From NCBI RefSeq assembly GCF_000189635.1, contig NW_002476022.1, forward strand, positions 1 to 64,000: DNA of 64,000 nt, given 5' to 3'. The notes beneath the pieces are model-generated. The model did not search any database and had not been told where the DNA came from. It worked only from the letters and a program-made list of their open reading frames with translations. The translations under genes were made by a program, and so were the position numbers. Shown piece after piece: positions 22,776 through 34,582 of the stretch. Positions within the stretch are counted from its first letter, which is position 1. Every line of letters begins with the position of its first letter. The stretch comes from Tetrahymena thermophila SB210. Taxonomy: Eukaryota > Ciliophora > Oligohymenophorea > Hymenostomatida > Tetrahymenidae.

Positions 22776-25610
22776 TCAGACAAAACCGAAAAAATCTCCG
22801 TTTTCCATAGCCTATAGATTTCTTCTTAATTCTTCAATTTCTTCAATTTCTTCTGCGAAGGCTATTTATTCATTTTAGAGTTATTATTCGGATTATTGTT
22901 GAATTTCATTTGTTTCTTGGTTATGGGTCATAGCTTCTTAGTTATAAGGTATAGCTTCTTAGTCATAAAGTATAGCTTCTTAGTCATAAAGTATAGCTTC
23001 TTAGTAGTCATAAGGTATAGCTTCTTAGTTTTAAGGTATAGCTTCTTAGTTATAAGGTATAGCTTCTTAGTCATAAGGTATAGCTTACTGATCTGATTAA
23101 TAATTTTCATAATCTTCATAATCTTCATAATTTTCATAATTTTCATAATTTTCATAATTTTCATAATTTTCATTTTCAATCCCATGATTATCCTATTCAT
23201 CTTATTTTCTAAATCTTCTCTTTGTAATATTTTCGAGATCATCAATATATTACATAGCAGTAATGTCATACTCTAAGGCAGAATATTAAAATTCTTAATT
23301 CTAAATTTCTTATTGATTATATTAAATTTTTTCTTCTTCTTCCTAATCTCCTTCGAAGATTTACCCTTACTATATTTGTGCGCTCTGTATGTTGTTTGGA
23401 ACTAAACTATCGAATTTTTCGGTACTTCCATCGACTTTGCAAATACACTATTCTAAAATGTATTTATTCGATACAGTATTAATGAATCTAAAGCTCCATT
23501 ACTTTTAATAATTTATTTATTTTTTGTTCATATTTTCTTTCAAAAATTCTTTATTACTACGATTATCTTTAGGATCAAACAAGTCGTTATATTGAATAAT
23601 CAACTTTTATAAATTTATATCCAAGAATATATTTTAATATAAATAAAAATCAACATGGTCTTAAAAAAATATATCTTGTTGATCTTTTGTCAACATATGT
23701 TTATCGGAACCATACAGATATACTTGACGCTTATTATTTGTGACAATCTATTTATCATTATACATATTGTTAAAAATAATTCCAAAATCTAAACGACATA
23801 TTTTCTAGCCCCAAACTTATTTTTAAAACATACTTTATCTTTAGCATATAAATAACATATTGTCTAATGATTTTTTATTTAAATTTCCATCAATATCTGT
23901 GATGATATTTTTCCAGAAATTATTTATTATTAACCCACTCTCAATAAAATAATTCAAGGCAAAGGGCTGTTAGAATAATTATTTAATTGCTCCGTATTAT
24001 AAATTTTATTACATTATCTAACAATAAAATTTGTTATACAAATTTCTCTCTTATTATTAGATGTTAGAGTCTTAGATATATTCATAATATCTACATGGGC
24101 TAAAATATTCTCCACTGATAAATATGTTTTATTTTTAGAGTATATTGATTTTTCCTTCAAAATCAAAATAAAATAAGCCTCCTAAATTTTTAAATATTTT
24201 AGCATAAATATTCTTGTCGTGTTATTCTACATCCATAATGCCTCTTCCCCAACCTTTTTTTCCAATATCAGGATTTAGAGATGTTTGATATTTTATCATA
24301 TCATAAAATAGATCATAGCCAGCTAGAAATTATAAGTTTTAAAACTAAATTTGGAATGTGAGCAGATCTGCAAATAACATTCTCTTGAAACCTTCATCAC
24401 TATTCAATTCTTCTATAGTACAGTTTCTCTGAACTTAATTTTTAATTATATTTTAACCGATAAGAATAATTTGTGCATAATCAATTTTCTTTCCATTAAT
24501 CTAACATTTTCTCAGTTCATTCAATGTTTCTGAGATTCTATTTTACTTATTAAGTTCATTAAATATTAATTCATTCTCGAAAAGTTTTGTTTATTATTAT
24601 GTGAACTTACTTAAAAAATATTTAAATTAATAAGTATCTTCACTATTTGCTAATTTTTCTAATTGATTTTATTCTTATTGTTTTCTAGATACAAAATACT
24701 ATTCAACATTGTAAACACTTTTAGGTACATGAATCTTGTCAATAATATAGTTTTTATTAATTTTCATCAGAGTTTCTTAGAAGATGAAACTATAACCTAA
24801 AATAAGGCATATATACGAAAAATATTCTTCTTTAATTTTTATTTATTCTCTTCCATAATTGTCTCTTGTAAACATTTCCCTGATCTTATCAAAACATAGA
24901 TAGAATATAGATGTATTATCTAAATTGAGAAGATTTAAGATACTTATTTAGTCTTTCTAAATTTAATAACTTAAAACCATAGACAGATCCAAGATTTATT
25001 CATTAACCTCAAAACCTTTTGAAATAAAATTTTTTGGTTATGTATTAAATTTACAGATATTCACATCAAGTGAATTTTAAAAATCCTAAATTTTTTATAC
25101 TATATCAGTCGAAGGATAAATTATTTAATCTCTAATTTAATAAACGTAGTTTGTCATATTCAACTTGGATTGAATATCATTTTTAAATTCAATCGCAGTT
25201 TCAAGAGCTTGACTAAAGAAATTTTATGGAGTTATTTTTTAGAATAAATCCTATAAATATTGTGGTGTGATATCGTTAAATAATTCCTAATTTTTTTTTA
25301 TTTAGAAATTTTTTTAAAGAATAATTCTAATTTTTTATTAAGAGTTATCGATAAATTATTCTTTATTAATCTGGGAAAAACATTATTTTATCTCATCTCC
25401 AATCATTCTAATTCTTTTATGGAAACTTCTTATTTATTCTTAATTTTTCATTTTCTGAATCTCCTCAACATCATTACCAAGTTCAAAAATATTGAAAAAT
25501 TCATGTTTGATTTGTTGTTATGATTCTTGCCACCAACAATTATCTGGGATATCTATTAAAATAGATTCGAGATTTTTCATTTAAGTTTAATACCGTGCAC
25601 TGTTGCTCAT
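22776..25610 (-). CDS. 944-residue protein of the virus-like element with a repetitive tail
   Basis: A single open frame of 945 codons from ATG 25610 (MSNSARYQTQMKNLESILID). The body is helix-rich with conserved stretches shared with the neighbouring 649-residue protein: FKRMLFADLLTF, AIKQLFQQPFALNYF and GLIINNFW. From about residue 810 come ENY/EDY triplets (about eight), then eight copies of a 7-8-residue unit, AIPYDQE and variants, then a Glu-rich end. The DNA repeats are visible at 22920-23170. It lies directly downstream of its 649-residue relative, so the pair is a tandem duplication. I do not recognise a catalytic motif; a structural or replication role is equally possible. Confidence 0.65.
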
Positions 25611-25669
25611 TTTCTTACAATACTAGTTATTATATATTTCTATATTACTATATTGAAGTTTCACAATTA

Positions 25670-25760
25670 TATTTTTTCAATTTTTTTAACAAATTAACAA
25701 ATAAAAATATAATTTTTATTTTTTGTTTTTCCTTTTATTTTATTTTCATTTTTTTGTTTT
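25670..25760 (-). promoter_or_regulatory. Shared upstream box, copy 2
   Basis: TTTTTTTAACAAATTAACAA followed by ATAAAAATATAATTTTTATT lies 60-150 bp 5' of the 944-residue gene and matches the box before the 195-residue gene with a few changes. Confidence 0.4.
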
Positions 25761-25846
25761 TTTCTTTTTTTTTGTTTTTTTTTTATTTTTTAAATTTATA
25801 TATTTTCAATTCATTCAGATATTATGTAAAGATATTAATTGTAATT

Positions 25847-27796
25847 TCAATCATCTAGGGAAATGAATCCAAAATTTTATTATTATTTATTCTTTTTATT
25901 AAATTGAGATTGCTTATAATCTAAATCAATTTCATCAGAATTAACCATTACATGGTCGTTGTTTAAAAAGCATATTTCTTCTTCTTCAATATTATATTGG
26001 TTCACGTCTTATGGAATATACTAATTCTTTTACTCTTCTTCTTATTCATCATTTTTAATATCTATATTGATTTTATTTTGATTCAAAATTAATTCATAAT
26101 CTATACTTGGATTTATTGGATTTTTTATTATAATAGGCTATTTACTAATAGAACCATCCAAATTATAAAAGCATTTTTCTATTCTGCATTACTATACTTT
26201 TTTTTTACTTGATTTATTTAACTTAAAAATTCCAAAACCACTGCACTATGTCTTCTGAACTTAGTTTTGTTATTCAGAAATCTCTTCCATTATAGCTTTA
26301 ATTAAATTAGAATCAAGTTTATATTCGTTTTGATTATTAATTCTCTTATTTTTTATCGTGTCGAGGATCATTCTTTGATCATTATTAGAGAACATAATAT
26401 TGCAGAGAAAATAAAAATAAGCTTGATTTTCTAAAACGATATCGTGTCTTACTTGAAAACCTTTCATATACTTACAGATAGATTCGTATTATTCATATTA
26501 TTTTTCTTTTTCATCTCTATAGAAGTCATACATGTATTCTCCAACTGTTACATTTTTACAGCTAAATTAAAAAAAATTCAATTTAAAAAGCTTATTGTAT
26601 TTAAATTTGTCTTAATGGTAGATATCAAAAATATTATTCCAAAAATTGTTTGTTATTAGTCCATTTTCGAAAAAGCAAAACATTAAACTTGGTTATGTCA
26701 TTAGTTGTTTTATAGCAGTCAATTACATTCTTTATTCAGAAATTTATAAATACATCATTTCATATAAATTTCTTTCATCTATTTAGAAACCTGAAACATA
26801 TTAAGTTGGGTTTTTACGCAAAAAGAAATTGTAGTTAATGAATAAGCATTTACTTTCGAATAGCATGATATGATTTTGATAGTAATAGAATTATGCTTTT
26901 TATTTTTAGCTAATTTATGTGAATGCAGAATGTAAAAAATCATTGTAATTCATGTTTTTTCTATTAGTTAATATTTTACAAGTTTTTTTCATAAAACAAT
27001 TCTTTCCCATGTAGTGTTCAAACAATTTATAACTAATAGAAAACTATAGTTATTAGAATTCTTATTGAAATGTGAACAAGTCGTTGAATAACATTCTCAG
27101 GAAACATTTGTCTTCATTCATCTATTAAATTGTTGATTTTCCTGCACCTTGTATTATGTTCTTTCCTATTTAGAGAATCTAAAAATGGTTGAGCTTTTAA
27201 TTTTAAAAAGAACATTTTTATTGGAATTCATTAATAATATTTGTAATTTTCTTGTCTTTATTTATTTACTCGAAATAAAGTTCGTTAACAATTAGCTCAT
27301 TGAAATGATCAAATATTTAACCAATATTATATTTTATTGTATGATCTTATTAAAACTCGAGGAATTTATTAAATATTTCAGCTCTATTTTTGAATCTTTA
27401 ATCTATTGTGCCTTAGAATAACGTTGTGTTTTTGTTAGAGCTAACTTATTAGAAAAAGTCTCCACTAATTGAAACTTTATTAACGAATAAAATCCTGTTT
27501 ATTTTCATTAAAGTAAATTTCGGGCATTAAATTACATAAGAATAAATTAATTCTACCAATTTCGCGGTGCGAAGCGCATGCGGAGCAAATTACTTATAGT
27601 TAATTATACTTCTAATTTCACCATTGATAATATCTTAACTAAGCTTATCTCTCAACTTTTAAGGTATGCTAAATTCTACAAATTTTTAAAGATACCCTTT
27701 AAAAGTTTTAAAATATGTAGAAGTAATACTTGATTGATTACATGTAATTTATATCAAGGTTTTAATAAAGATACAATAACTCTGAAATTTTAACAT
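25847..27796 (-). CDS. 649-residue paralogue of the 944-residue protein
   Basis: An open frame of 650 codons from ATG 27796 (MLKFQSYCIFIKTLIQITC) to TGA 25847-25849. Collinear similarity to its neighbour covers most of its length: FLRMLFNDLFTF, TAIKQLMTQPSLMF and GLITNNFWNNI line up with equivalents there. It lacks the repetitive tail and ends instead with an acidic, Asn/Gln-rich region. A short G+C-rich palindromic stretch at 27562-27586 is inside the frame. The start is the first ATG giving the full frame; the region before residue 120 aligns only weakly. Confidence 0.55.
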
Positions 27797-28170
27797 TTAT
27801 AAAACTATTCGATAATTAATATCATTATTATAACATTCAATGATGATTGTTTACAAAAATCATTTCAAAATAGAGTAAATATACTTACTTATTAATTCAA
27901 TAATAAATTAACTTTCTATTTCTCTAATAATTTTTAATATTTAAAATGATCATTTATTTATATTTTTAGTAAAATATTCTTTACTCTAAAATTAATATTT
28001 TTGAATTTGTGCGCCAAAAATTATTGGCCTGTCAATCAATGAATAAATAAATAGCTATTATTAAAACATCTATCTTTAATTTAATTTGATTTTACACCTA
28101 AATTAATAAAGATTGTCTTATATTAAAAAAAATCTAAATATCATTAGGCATTTTTAAAATATTATTATAA
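27797..28170. other. Spacer between the virus-like element and host genes
   Basis: AT-rich DNA holding the upstream regions of two divergently placed genes. No terminal repeat of the element could be recognised here. Confidence 0.5.
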
Positions 28171-29511
28171 ATGGACGATTCAGAAATAGGAAATATTTTT
28201 CCTGAAGATAAATACTATGAAGAAGAAGATGATGATAATGATCATTAACATAAGTTAGAAGATGGTAGAAAAAGCGATAAGATCAAAAATAATGAAGAAT
28301 CTGAAGATGAAGATGATGACGATGAAGAAAGCGAGGATGGAAGTGAAAATGAAGATGGATCTAAAAAGAAAAAGAAAAAAAAGAAGGCCAATCTTCTTAA
28401 AGAAAAGAAAAAAACTAAAAGAAAAGTTGACATATTTAGATTCAAGGCGGATATGCTTACAAATTAAGAAAGAGGAATTAAATTTCTTTATGAAAACATA
28501 GAAAAAGCCAAATTGTTTGATAAAAATGAAAAAGGAATTTTTGATGAGGTAATATTTATTTATTGATGTGGTTGTTTATCTATTTTATTAAATCAAGTAC
28601 AGACATTTATATTTTATATGAAAAATGATATGAAAAATGAAAGGATGCAAGATTTTTTAAAATTTACTTAAATATTTTTTCTTATAAATCAATAAGCTTA
28701 AAGCTCTTGATAAATTAGTTAACTACTATAAAGGTTGGCATTTCCACTTTATGCCTAAATACAGCTACTAATATTTTTTAGATAGATGCACTGAATTTGG
28801 TAAAACAAGTCTTATTAAAGTAACATATTAAAATTTTTAAAGTAGTTAATAATAGATAATTTTAATTATTAGACATATATGAACAACGTTAGAAGGATAC
28901 ATAAAGGTGAACTTTAATGGAAAGATTTAGTAGATTAAGTAGAAAACGAGAATTAATAAAATGAAAATGATCCAAATAATCCAAAAGAAGCAGCAGCATC
29001 AATAAATTAAAATTCTGGTTCTAATGCATAACCAAAAAACAAAAACAATAATAATTAAAGCGTACTGAATGATACTAACTTATCAAGAACTTTAGATTCT
29101 AATATTATTCCTAAGAATATAAAGGATATGTATCTACCTTCTAATAAACTACCTAAAAACAACAGTAAAGTTTATGAATCATCTTATGCTAGGTCAAATG
29201 ACGTTTCTAGAAATCCAATTTAATCTCAATAATCACAAGATAACTCTTATTTAGATAAAAATAGCTTATCTTAAAGCTAAATTAAAAAAAAAAATTCATT
29301 AACCAAAGATCGCTCTATCCAAGAATATTAAGAAGATGAAGAATTAAATAAAATATAAGAGTATGATGATGAACTCAGAATTCTATAGGAAGAAATAGAA
29401 AAATAGTAAAAAATATTAGAAGAGCTAGATTAATAAAATCAAAATGATGAATCTGATGATATGGATGATATCAAAATTAAAAGGAAAAAGGATGATGATG
29501 ATGATGATTGA
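28171..29511 (+). CDS. TIPIN / Swi3 / Csm3-family replication fork protection protein
   Basis: Spliced length is 379 residues, with introns 28549-28696 and 28820-28872. The N-terminus is acidic with a Lys patch, then residues about 88-190 carry the Swi3 domain: FKADMLTNQERGIKFLYENI, then DKLVNYYKGWHFHFMPKYSY and RCTEFGKTSLIKTYMNNVRR. In this family the protein pairs with Timeless/Tof1 to stabilise paused replication forks and aid checkpoint signalling in the nucleus. The remainder is Asn/Ser/Gln-rich, with a coiled-coil and acidic end. Both introns fall inside the conserved domain and the domain only reads through when they are removed. Confidence 0.75.
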
Positions 29512-30530
29512 TTGTTTTGGAACTAAAAAATATATAAATATTTATAATATTAGTTAGCAACTAAATAAGTTATTTATTGTAAAGGTGCTTGATTTATTTA
29601 TTTTGTAATATAAAAGCAAGTACTACATTTTCAAATTACTATAAAATTAATTTAAAAGAAAGAGAGTGTTAAATATTAAATATTCATATTTTAAATATTA
29701 TTTTGAAATTCCCTTTTAATGAATAATATTTAAGCTTAATTTGATAAAAAAATTGGAAATAAATTTTTGAGAAAATTAAATATTTATTTAATTAATTAAA
29801 ATAATTGTTTGTTTTTCAATTTTATTTAAATTTTATAAATAAATAAATTAAAAAATATTTTCTTAATTTTTATAAAAAAAAGTTGTTAATAACAAAACCT
29901 AATACCTACCTACTTTTGATTTCAAAACATTTTAATCAGTAAATAATTTTATCAGTTTTAAAAAAGATTTATAAATGAATTAAAATATTTTTTTATTGAA
30001 TTCATTTAAAAATTAAAAAAAGAAAATTCATCAATGATTAAAGTAAATTATTATCAAACATTTAAAGTAATATTTTATCAATTATTATTTAAAATTTGGA
30101 TTAATATTTTTATTCATTTTAAAATCGTGCTATTTCAATAAGTAAATATTTTACTTTTTTTTATATATTTTTTTCATAGATAAAGTAAAAAAACATCAAA
30201 AATTTTTTTTTTATATTTAATTTAAAATTATGCTTTTACAATTTTAATATTTTTTTAATCTTTTAGTTTGTAGATATGTTTCTTATTTATATTTAATATT
30301 AAAATAATCAATTAATTATTTAAATTTTGAAAATAAATTTATGTATTTGATTGAATAGCTCACTTAAAAAAGAACAAAAGATAGAATAAACTTGAATTAA
30401 TAAATTACAATTAGTAAAAAAATAAATTTGAATACATTTTAAATAGAAATGCAAATTTAATTATAAGGTAAAAATGATAACTTAAACTATCTCTTGAATT
30501 TAAATAAAATACTTAGAGAATTAATATTGC
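29512..30530. other. Gene-free spacer, over 85% A+T
   Basis: Convergent intergenic region between the TIPIN-like gene and the uS9m gene. Only homopolymer-like A/T runs are seen; no gene. Confidence 0.6.
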
Positions 30531-33500
30531 TCAACGTCTAACGTAAGTGTGAGCTTTTCTGGCTTTATATCTACCAGTTTTCTTTCTTTCCTTTTGTCTG
30601 TAATCAGTACGAAGTAAATCAACTATTTAAAAACAAAAAATTTAGAAAAAAACTTAATTGAATAAAATTAATTACATTTCATGAAGATAGGTCTAAGGTT
30701 GGGATGTATTTAAGTGAGACCTCTAGCAAGAGCAATTTGGCAAGCATGAGATTGACCCATAACACCACCACCTCTAACGTAGAAATGGAGGTCATACTCA
30801 CAATATTGGGTGGATAGTAGCATAGGCTTTAAGGCAATATTTCTGTTGTATGAATGAGTAAAGTAACGATAGAAAATTTCATTGTTAACAAATACTTTTC
30901 CTGTACCTTCTTTAATCACTACAAGGCAACTAGAAGTTTTTCTTTTACCAGAAGCAAATACTTTAATTCCTTGATCTTTTTCTTTTTTAAGTTTTTAGTA
31001 TTTCATTCTTAATTATTCATCATCAATCAAATCAAGAGGGATATCTTCTAAAGTTGGATCGTAATAGAAGGGTGTATCATTCTTTCTCTATAATATTTAA
31101 AACAAAAAACTAAGCATGCCAATTTAGTTAAATTTAAATTTTTTACATCAGCAGGAACAATGACTTAAGCAATATCAAGTACACCGTCTTCGATTCTTTC
31201 AGTGAAATATTTAATTTCGTTCTAAATATAATGTCTGAAGAATGGGTCAGTCTTAATTCTTCTATAAAGTTCAATTTCGATTTAATTATCCTTAGAAAGA
31301 TCTCTTTCACCACGTTTTCTATTTTCTTATTCCTTTGAATTGCTGCTACCATAATCAACACTTTTTAAATAAATTAATTAATATTTATTTTTAATATAAT
31401 GTTTAATTATTTTGAAATAACAAACTTAACAAAATATTTTAATTGATTAAATTAAAATCAATTTAAAGTAAATCATCATCAAATTTAAATAGTAAAAATT
31501 TGTTTGTTTTATTTTAATTTGCTCACTTACATATCTAATTCTTTAGGGTGGAATCTGATATCGTTTTCATTTTGAACAGACTAACTGATTTATTCTTATT
31601 CGGGCATGCTTTCTGGGAAGATAGAAACGAAGTTATTATGGAAGTGTTTCCACATCAAATCTTCAGGCTTTAAATTTTCTTGTAAGAAGCTATATTTAAA
31701 ATGAAGAAATATTTAACTATAATTAATATTTTTACTAAAAAATATATAAATATTTGATAAATTTCATACTTTCCTCTAAAATATAAGTCTTTATTTTGGT
31801 TCTTTTCTTTAGCGATCTAAACCTTAATAGAGGTAGAGGCTTAATCAACAAGGTAATCGATGTTTTTCAAGATTTCTTTAAATTCAGGTTTTGGGATAAC
31901 CTCATCAACGAGGTTGTACTTATCAAGAATTGTTTTGATTTCTTATTCATCTTTTTGTATTTATTTATTTATTTTAAAAAGTTATTCTTTATTGTTCAAA
32001 CTAATTTTACCCTTGGAATCAATTAAGAAGTCAATAACATTAAGAGTCATATCTTTTTTAACTACTTCTTTGCTTTTATCTTCTTCAGTATACATTTTTT
32101 CCTTATAAAACTTTCTCTTGTTATCATAATAGTTTTATTTAACTTTCGCCCAAATCAATTAGGTTTCCAATTATTTTCTACCTTAAGTAATGAAAGGATC
32201 TACAAGATCTTTAACTGTAGCTTTTTTGTCTTCAAAGTTGAAGAGAGGTTCAGAAAAGTTTGATTCTGAATCACTTTCTTCAGAGAAGAATGGATCATCT
32301 TAATCAATTCTTCTTGGTGGCTACTTAACCCTCTTTAAATCTTTTTTATAAAAATTAATTTAGCACACAAGCATGCTATAAGTAAAAATCAATGTTGGTT
32401 GAAGATATTTTATAATTAAAATAAATGAAAAAATTAGTTACTTGTGTTGAAACGAATTTTTTCTTAAATGTTGGTAATAGCACGATTCTTAGCTTCTTAA
32501 GAAATTAACTCTTCCTTAAATAAGGTGGAAATAGTTTGTGCAAATCCTTCAGAGTTGCCCTCCTTTAAGGCATTTTCGACAAATTCGTTGCTAGCCTTTG
32601 AAGAATCTAAATAGCTTGAAAGCTTGGATTTGGCCTATTATGAATTCCAGCCAAGCTTTTGGATTTCTTGGATAAGACGTTTAAGCAAGAATTAACGAGC
32701 TTCATTTTTGAAGGAATCAGCAACCTTTTCAGCAAGAATAAATTGATATAATTTAACAAGTTCAACATCGTTGTAAGCACCAATTTTTCTACATATAACT
32801 TCTAAAGTGCTGTAGAACTAACCAGTCTTAGTTGTAATTGATTCTTCTTTGATAAGTTCAATATAATCATCTAATCCAATACCATAAGGTAACTTAGTTT
32901 CCTCATCCAAAAATACATTTTCAGCAATAGCTTAAACTTCTTCTTTTTATTTTTTATATTGTCTTCCTTTTAATTTTTTAATTTTTTCTTCTCTTTCAAG
33001 AGATTGATTTATTCTCTTCATCATGTGGCTGGTATGTCTTTCAAAAATACTATTTTATCAAAAAATTTAAATAAGCAAACCAACTAACATTCTGAAATTT
33101 TATTGTATTTATCATTAATATTAATTAGTGCCTTCTATAATAAAGAATCCTATAATTAGTTTGCATAAACTCACACAAGTCTACCTTATGCATCAAAGGA
33201 GAACAAAAATATTATAAATTTTCTTTTAAATTAATTAGATTTAAAATGTAAATTGGAAACAAATGCGTTTTATTTTGCATTTTGCTTACAAAAAATCTAA
33301 TTAATATTTTAATTTGCTCCTAATATTCTAATTATATTCATCTTATGTGAAGCTTAAAATATTTTATTTGAAACAAAAGTTATATAATTTCTACATTCTT
33401 TAGTCTCTTTGATTAGATCCAAATTTGGTTCTTTCAAAATCTCTGTATAATTTAGATTCATCGTCCTTACCATCTTTTTATAAAACAATAAATTCGTTAA

Positions 33501-33798
33501 AATTTTAATTGCGTTTTCATGTTAAGTATCTGATTTGCTAATATTTTCTAATTTAAAAGCCTTAAATAACTGTATTGCTCTCTATTTAAGAACATTCTCA
33601 TTGATATATTTCATAGAGATTTAAATTTGCATATATATTTGTATACTAAATTATCATACCAGGGAATATAGGATCAACTTCAAAAAAATTTCTGCTTCTA
33701 ATCTAATGCTAAGCAGCTTTAGAATTCCTAACACTAAACAAGCCTTTTAAAATATTTTAAGTTTAGCTGATAGCTAAAGATTTTCTAATTAGCATCAT
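30531..33798 (-). CDS. MRPS9: Mitochondrial ribosomal protein uS9m (MRPS9) with a very long N-terminal extension
   Basis: Nine introns give a 794-residue protein: 30623-30675, 31088-31146, 31361-31530, 31690-31769, 32341-32441, 33050-33084, 33150-33176, 33223-33394 and 33474-33659. The last 130 residues are an unmistakable uS9 domain: FASGKRKTSSC, YVRGGGVMGQSHACQIALAR, then TDYRQKERKKTGRYKARKAH and the basic end YVRR. uS9 sits in the head of the small ribosomal subunit and its tail reaches the P-site tRNA. The N-terminus MMLIRKSLAISQTQNILKG is a plausible mitochondrial targeting peptide. About 650 residues of mostly helical sequence lie between; large extensions are usual for ciliate mitoribosomal proteins. 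Two introns are short (27 and 35 nt); the 27-nt one removes an in-frame TGA. Exon order in the first 150 residues is the least certain part. Confidence 0.88.
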
Positions 33799-34582
33799 CC
33801 TTAGTGAGTTAAGATATTTAATTAAAAAGATTTGATTTTGTTTCTTAGTTCTTCTCTTTATTTCCCTTCTAATTGATTTTTTATTCAATCAAATATTGGT
33901 TTAGAGTATAAAAAATATTTGTTAAATTGACTGCATTTATCTTTGAAGAATTTCTTTCTCTTTCTTTTACCCCTAATTAAAATTTAAGTGAATTCAATAA
34001 GAAAAGACCTTGATATCTACTATATATATATATATGTATGTATATGTATATTATCACATCAAGATATAATTTCATTTAAAATTTATTTTTGTTATATTTT
34101 AATATGTTTTATTTCAAATAACTCCATTTTAAAAATATTTTTTTTTTTCGCTTGTTTACAAAAAAATAATATTTATTTTTTTTCAAGTGTTTAAATTAAT
34201 CTAAAAAGGTTTCTCTTATTTTAATTTATATTTCTATTCTTAGTCTTTTTTTAAATTAATTTTTAAGCTAAAATGTTTTATGTTCAGTTAAGTTTACGGT
34301 AAAATATTTTTATAAATTGCTTTAAGCAATTATGTAAATTATATAGAAAATTGGATATTAAAAATTTCGTAATTTATTGTATTAGCTTTATTTATATTTC
34401 CCTTATTATATTTATTATGATATTTTAAGAAAAATTAATCGCAAATAAGGTAAATTTAATTGAATTTCTTATTTAGTTTCCTTTGAGTTTATATGTATTC
34501 AACACTCTTTCATAATTTTTCATCAAATTTTTTTTGATTAAACTAAATAATAAAATTTTTATATTTTTAAGCTAGGTCATAA
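33799..34582. other. Divergent promoter region
   Basis: About 780 bp between the divergent uS9m and phosphatase genes, with an AT/GTAT simple repeat at about 34018-34050. No gene found. Confidence 0.5.

Larger units (their letters stand above)
17596..27796. mobile_element. Polinton-like virus / Tlr-type element (approximate limits)
   Basis: A 10-kb block with gene content unlike its surroundings. The diagnostic gene is an A32-like packaging ATPase at 17596-18459. With it are long frames of 199, 500, 195, 944 and 649 residues, all on the minus strand, and one or two small plus-strand frames. Spacers are short. Tlr elements of Tetrahymena belong to the Polinton-like virus group, which fits a ciliate host and the absence here of a visible DNA polymerase B. 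The major frames are open throughout, so the element looks whole in the parts I can see and is probably young. I could not find terminal inverted repeats, an integrase or a recognisable capsid gene, so the limits are only those of the outer frames. Confidence 0.7.

Noticed and set aside
22928-23269. 113-codon minus-strand frame with a repeated MKI motif
   Set aside because: It is an out-of-frame reading of the ENY and AIPYDQE repeats of the 944-residue protein.
27128-27148. GAGKST word, resembling a P-loop, in the 649-residue protein
   Set aside because: The aligned position in the 944-residue relative lacks it and no Walker B or other NTPase motif follows, so it is chance.
31796-32108. Two overlapping plus-strand frames
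   Set aside because: Both are antisense to uS9m exons that splice cleanly into one protein.
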